28,311 bases of DNA from positions 1 to 28,311 of the forward strand of contig CAKOVA010000027.1 in the NCBI GenBank assembly GCA_934120735.1, read 5' to 3'. This document shows positions 24,414-28,311 of this stretch, piece by piece; position 1 is the stretch's first letter, and the number at the start of each line of letters is the position of its first letter. Position numbers and translations under genes: made by a program. The notes under the pieces were generated by a model. That model did no database searches. It was not told the origin of the DNA and saw only the letters and a list, made by a program, of their open reading frames with translations. This DNA comes from an uncultured Prevotella sp. (GTDB taxonomy: Bacteria > Bacteroidota > Bacteroidia > Bacteroidales > Bacteroidaceae).

Positions 24414-25757
24414 ATGAAGATTATCATCTGTGGCGCTTACGGCATCGGCACACATCTGGCCAAGATGCTTTCACGCAACCATGAAGACATTACGCTGATT
24501 GATGAAGACAACGAACGGCTGGCGCAGATAGGAAGCGATTTTGACCTACTGACCGCACAAGCCTCGCCCAGCAGCATCAAGGCTCTGCATGAAGCGGGCA
24601 CTGAACATGCGGATTTGTTCATTGCCGTAACGCCCGAAGAGAGTCTGAACATCACTTCGTGTGTTCTGGCCAAAGCCTTAGGAGCCAAGAAGACCGTGGC
24701 CAAAATCAGCAACAACGAATACACAGCCCCCGAACTACAGGATTTTTTTACCGGACTGGGTGTCAGTTCGCTGATTTACCCAGAGAAGTTGGCCGCCGTA
24801 GACATCATCAACGGCCTCAAAATGTCGTGGGTTCGTCAGCGATGGGATGTACACAATGGCGCATTAGTCATGTTGGCCATCAAGCTAAGGGAAACCTGTG
24901 AGATACTCAACAACCCATTGAAGAACCTCTGCGGACCCGATGATCCGTATCATGTGGTGGCCATCAAACGTTTGAATGAAACCATCATCCCCGGTGGTAA
25001 CGACGAATTGAAGCTCTACGACTTGGCTTATTTCATGACAACTACACAATATATCCCCTACATCCGTAAGATAGTGGGCAAAGAACTGTATGTAGATGTG
25101 AAGAATGTGATGATTATGGGCGGTGGTGCAACGGCCGTCAGAGCCATCAACACCATGCCCGACTATCTGGATACCAAACTCATTGAAATCAGTGAGGAGC
25201 GATGTGAAGAGCTGAATAACCTGTTGCACGATGACAAAGCCCTCATCATCAACGGCGACGGTCGTGACACCCAGTTGCTGCAAGAGGAAGGCATTAAGAA
25301 CACACAAGCCTTCGTTGCCCTGACCAACAATGCCGAAACTAATATCCTGGCCTGCCTAACAGCCAAGCGATTGGGCGTGAGAAAGACCGTTGCGATGGTG
25401 GAAAACGTTGATTATGTGAGCATGGCAGAGAGCCTGGACATCGGCACTATCATCAACAAAAAGGCCATTGCAGCCAGTCACATCTACCAAATCATGCTCG
25501 ATGCCAAAGTCATAAACATGCGCTTCATCATGTCTGCCAATGCCGATGTGGTTGAGTTCGTGGCCCAAGAAGGCTCCCGTGTCACCAAAAAGCCAGTGAA
25601 AGATTTAGGTTTACCCAAAGAGGCAACCATCGGAGGACTGGTCAGAGGAGATGAAGGAATGCTCGTTTCGGGACACACACAGATACAGGCTGGCGACATT
25701 GTCATGGTGTTCTGCCACAACATTAACCTCAAGACGATAGAAAGACTCTTCATTTAG
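24414..25757 (+). CDS. trkA: Trk potassium uptake regulatory subunit TrkA (two RCK domains)
   Basis: TrkA is the cytoplasmic nucleotide-binding ring that gates the TrkH potassium channel. The 447 residues contain two RCK_N/RCK_C repeats: RCK_N1 about 1-120, RCK_C1 about 140-220, RCK_N2 about 230-350 and RCK_C2 about 370-447. The first Rossmann strand-turn reads CGAYGIGTHLAKML, with the second strand ending ITLID30, the acidic residue that favours NAD(H). The expected GxGxxG has Tyr at its second Gly (G7-A-Y9-G-I-G12). In the second half the motif is G236-G-G-A-T-A241, lacking the last Gly. Rossmann folds look otherwise intact. It lies 20 bases before trkH, confirming the pairing. Nucleotide preference may differ from E. 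coli TrkA; this is inference. Confidence 0.93.
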   Translation: MKIIICGAYGIGTHLAKMLSRNHEDITLIDEDNERLAQIGSDFDLLTAQASPSSIKALHEAGTEHADLFIAVTPEESLNITSCVLAKALGAKKTVAKISNNEYTAPELQDFFTGLGVSSLIYPEKLAAVDIINGLKMSWVRQRWDVHNGALVMLAIKLRETCEILNNPLKNLCGPDDPYHVVAIKRLNETIIPGGNDELKLYDLAYFMTTTQYIPYIRKIVGKELYVDVKNVMIMGGGATAVRAINTMPDYLDTKLIEISEERCEELNNLLHDDKALIINGDGRDTQLLQEEGIKNTQAFVALTNNAETNILACLTAKRLGVRKTVAMVENVDYVSMAESLDIGTIINKKAIAASHIYQIMLDAKVINMRFIMSANADVVEFVAQEGSRVTKKPVKDLGLPKEATIGGLVRGDEGMLVSGHTQIQAGDIVMVFCHNINLKTIERLFI

Positions 25758-25777
25758 CAAAGTCAAAACAGCAAGTA

Positions 25778-27235
25778 ATGATCAACCTCAGGACCATATA
25801 TAAAGTGATAGGCTCGCTACTTTTCATCGAAGCCTTCATCCTTTTCGTCTGTTTCGGTATGGCTCTTTTCTACGGTGAAGATGATGCCATGGCTTTTCTT
25901 CTATCGGTATTCATCAGCCTCTTCACAGCCTTCATCCTGAGATACTTGGGCCGTAACTCCAATAACACCTTGTCCAGACGCGACGCTTACTTGGTGGTAA
26001 CGCTCTCATGGATAGTATTCAGCTTCTTTGGTACATTCCCGTTCACCCTCAGTGGCTACATTCACGGCTTCACGGATGCCTACTTTGAAACGATGTCGGG
26101 ATTCACCACCACCGGCGCCACCATCATAGATAACGTAGAAGTGTTACCCCACGCCCTACTCTTTTGGCGCTCACTGACCCAATGGATTGGCGGTTTGGGC
26201 ATCGTGTTCTTCACCGTTGCCCTGCTTCCCTCCATGGTAGGAGGCTCTGTTCAGGTGTTTGCAGCCGAAGCAACCGGCCCCATTAAGTCGAAATTACACC
26301 CAAGGCTCTCCACCAGTGCCAAGTGGATTCTCACCATCTACCTTGTGCTGACCATCGCTTGCATAGGCTGTTTCATCCTTTATGGCATGAACTGGTTCGA
26401 CGCTGTGAACTATTCAATGACCTCTACAGCCACGGGAGGCTTCTCCACACACAACAACAGCACCGAATATTTCCACTCTCCGGCGCTGGAATACATCTGC
26501 ACCATTTTTTGTTTTCTCTCGGGTGTGAACTTCACCTTGTTATATACAGCGGTGGTGAAGCGGCGCTTCAAAGCATTATTCAAAAGCTCTGAGTTCAAGT
26601 TCTACCTAAGTGTTGTCATCCTCTTCAGCTTGTTCATCATGCTCGAACTGATGATTAATCGGGGCTACGACTTAGAACCAGCATTCCGTTCAGGCATCTT
26701 CCAAGTTGTTTCGTTCATCACCACCACCGGTCTGTTCAACGATGACGCCGGTCAATGGCCACACGTCACCTGGGTCATTCTGGCCACCTGCATGTTCATC
26801 GGAGCCTGTTCGGGCTCAACGAGTGGTGGCTTCAAGTGCATCCGAGTGGTGATGTTGCTCAAAACTATCCGCAATGAATTCAAACAAATACTGCACCCCA
26901 ACGCCGTACTGCCCTTGAAAGTCAACGACACCAACATACCTTATCAGAAACGAGGAACCTTACTGGCCTTCCTTACCATGTACCTCGTTTTGTGCCTGCT
27001 GGCCTCGTTCGTACTGATGATGGCCAACATCGACAGCACCAACTCCATCACCATCATCCTCAGCTGCATCGGCAATGTGGGGCCAACGCTGGGACTTGAG
27101 ATTGGACCGACGATGAGTTGGAGCATGCTACCCGGCTTTGTAAAATGGGTATGTGCACTGCTGATGCTCATCGGGCGTTTGGAAATATTCAGCGTGTTGG
27201 TCATTCTGTCACCAGCGTTCTGGAAAGATAATTAA
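25778..27235 (+). CDS. trkH: Trk-type potassium uptake channel TrkH
   Basis: This is the integral membrane subunit that conducts potassium inward with TrkA. The 485-residue length matches TrkH. Four pseudo-symmetric selectivity-filter loops are visible, each with its key Gly: SGFTTTGAT (G113), TSTATGGFS (G220), SFITTTGLF (G318) and CIGNVGPTLG (G435). About ten hydrophobic helices surround them. The intramembrane loop after the third filter (CSGSTSGGFKCIR, about 345-356) is the Gly/Ser-rich segment expected to gate the pore. The gene lies 20 bases after trkA and 40 before manA. Confidence 0.97.
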   Translation: MINLRTIYKVIGSLLFIEAFILFVCFGMALFYGEDDAMAFLLSVFISLFTAFILRYLGRNSNNTLSRRDAYLVVTLSWIVFSFFGTFPFTLSGYIHGFTDAYFETMSGFTTTGATIIDNVEVLPHALLFWRSLTQWIGGLGIVFFTVALLPSMVGGSVQVFAAEATGPIKSKLHPRLSTSAKWILTIYLVLTIACIGCFILYGMNWFDAVNYSMTSTATGGFSTHNNSTEYFHSPALEYICTIFCFLSGVNFTLLYTAVVKRRFKALFKSSEFKFYLSVVILFSLFIMLELMINRGYDLEPAFRSGIFQVVSFITTTGLFNDDAGQWPHVTWVILATCMFIGACSGSTSGGFKCIRVVMLLKTIRNEFKQILHPNAVLPLKVNDTNIPYQKRGTLLAFLTMYLVLCLLASFVLMMANIDSTNSITIILSCIGNVGPTLGLEIGPTMSWSMLPGFVKWVCALLMLIGRLEIFSVLVILSPAFWKDN

Positions 27236-27275
27236 ACAAAAGGACAACAAAACAGTCAACATAAAATAAAAAAAT

Positions 27276-28238
27276 ATGAAACCACTCAAGTTTAAACCCC
27301 TGCTCAAACAAACCATTTGGGGGGGCAACAAGATTATTCCATTCAAAAAACTCGACGAACAACTGGAAAACGTTGGCGAGAGTTGGGAAATATCAGGCGT
27401 GAAAGACAACGAGACTATCGTCAGTGATGGCGAGTATGAAGGCCGCGCCTTGAACGACATTGTGCGCGAATTGAAAGGCAAACTCATTGGAGAAGCCAAC
27501 TATGAGCGCTTTGGTGACGAGTTTCCCCTGCTCATCAAGTTCATCGATGCCCGCCAAGATCTTTCCATTCAGGTACATCCCACAGACGAGATTGCCAAGA
27601 AACAAGGGAAGAGCCGCGGCAAAACAGAGATGTGGTACATCATGGACAGCGACAAAGACGCACACCTGCGGAGCGGATTGAAGAAAGAAATCACGCCCGA
27701 GGAGTACAAACAGATGGTGGAGAACGATACCATTCTCGACGCCATTGCCGACTACTCGGTGAAAGAAGGCGACTGCTTCTTCCTGCCAGCCGGCCGCATT
27801 CACAGCATCGGCACAGGGTGTTTCCTGGCCGAGATTCAGCAAACATCCGACGTGACCTACCGCATTTACGACTTCAAGCGTAAGGACAAAAATGGCAACT
27901 ATCGCGAACTGCACACCGTACAGGCCGCCGAATGCATCAACTACAACGTGGAAAAAGATTATCGCACCGATTATACGTCGACCAAAAACCAAGGTGTGAG
28001 TCTCGTTCACTGTCCCTACTTCAACACGGCCGTGTACGACCTTGACGAGCCGATGACGCTCGATTACAGCGAATTAGACAGCTTTGTCATCCTCATTGGC
28101 GTAAAAGGTGAAGGAAAAATCACGGACAACGAGGGCAACGAAACCTCGCTCCGTGCCGGCGAAACCATCTTGATTCCCGCCACAACCCGGGAGTTAAAGG
28201 TGGAAGGAACCGTGAAGTTCCTCGAAACCTACGTTTAA
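27276..28238 (+). CDS. manA: Class I mannose-6-phosphate isomerase (short, Firmicutes/Bacteroidota type)
   Basis: The enzyme interconverts mannose 6-phosphate and fructose 6-phosphate, feeding GDP-mannose and other sugar-nucleotide synthesis or mannose catabolism. The 320-residue length is typical of the short class. The family opening KQTIWGGNKI is followed by the cupin zinc site: Q99 and H101 in SIQVHPTD, E118 in KTEMWYI, and H176 in PAGRIHSIG. A second, degenerate cupin repeat (about 235-320, ending AGETILIPATTRELKVEG) completes the fold. It is last in the dxs-trkA-trkH-manA run, after an A-rich leader (ATAAAATAAAAAAATATG), which is a normal Bacteroidota initiation context. A functional link to the upstream genes is not evident. 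Confidence 0.95.
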   Translation: MKPLKFKPLLKQTIWGGNKIIPFKKLDEQLENVGESWEISGVKDNETIVSDGEYEGRALNDIVRELKGKLIGEANYERFGDEFPLLIKFIDARQDLSIQVHPTDEIAKKQGKSRGKTEMWYIMDSDKDAHLRSGLKKEITPEEYKQMVENDTILDAIADYSVKEGDCFFLPAGRIHSIGTGCFLAEIQQTSDVTYRIYDFKRKDKNGNYRELHTVQAAECINYNVEKDYRTDYTSTKNQGVSLVHCPYFNTAVYDLDEPMTLDYSELDSFVILIGVKGEGKITDNEGNETSLRAGETILIPATTRELKVEGTVKFLETYV

Positions 28239-28268
28239 AAAAGAGTAGCAAAGAAACTCACAATTAGG

Positions 28269-28311
28269 AAAGGTCTGCATCATGGACACACGTCATGGTG
28301 CAGACCTTTCT
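28269..28311 (+). terminator. Terminator hairpin after manA (cut by window end)
   Basis: AAAGGTCTGCA (28269-28279) pairs exactly with TGCAGACCTTT (28299-28309). CATG pairs with CATG further in, around a 9-base loop. The stem itself ends in TTT followed by CT; the rest of any T tract lies outside the window. It closes the dxs-trkA-trkH-manA run. Confidence 0.75.

Overview
The window reads as chromosomal DNA of a Bacteroidota bacterium, most likely Prevotella or a close relative. The evidence is a full-length type IX secretion translocon gene (sprA) beside ruvA, an NADP-type meso-diaminopimelate dehydrogenase, several Bacteroidota-type -7 promoter boxes (TAnnTTTG), and A-rich rather than Shine-Dalgarno-rich leaders. 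Species cannot be fixed from the sequence alone. Gene content is mostly housekeeping. I see no insertion sequence, phage, tRNA, rRNA or CRISPR array.

Layout. 1-1844 (+): 3' part of glutamate dehydrogenase, an RlpA-like double-psi beta-barrel protein, and a small unknown membrane protein. 1845-2258: AT-rich intergenic DNA with a possible minus-strand gene remnant, a perfect palindrome and the fabI promoter. 2259-3116 (+): fabI, ending in a strong terminator. 3220-7503 (-): a probable four-gene envelope operon transcribed leftward (PH-like membrane protein, DacB-type carboxypeptidase, YbdG-like MscS channel, serpin lipoprotein). 8123-16407 (-): ruvA then the 2542-residue sprA. 16844-17743 (+): ddh. 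17796-21710 (-): two exported peptidases, a C1B (bleomycin hydrolase/aminopeptidase C type) enzyme followed by an S9 serine peptidase. 22464-28238 (+): dxs, trkA, trkH and manA in one close-packed run, closed by a terminator-like hairpin at the window end.

How the genes fit together. DacB, RlpA and Ddh concern peptidoglycan or its precursor. The MscS channel and TrkA/TrkH handle osmotic balance and potassium. SprA is the outer-membrane exit of the type IX secretion system, and the serpin and the two peptidases belong to the exported proteolysis and anti-proteolysis typical of this group. FabI and Dxs supply fatty acid and isoprenoid precursors.

The most unusual signal is not a gene. Three separate intergenic regions (7804-7912, 16533-16642, 22026-22113) each hold four or five tandem, strongly diverged units with a period of about 22 bp. 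Each unit is built on a 17-bp dyad close to CAAWAGCAnTGCTWTTG plus a 5-nt linker. The half-sites are mixed from a few variants (AGC, CTC, GTC at the same place), and all three arrays lie upstream of TAnnTTTG promoters. Other points of interest are likely start-codon corrections for dxs and the C1 peptidase, a serpin reactive loop with predicted P1 Thr, and a TrkA whose nucleotide-binding glycine motifs are altered in both halves.
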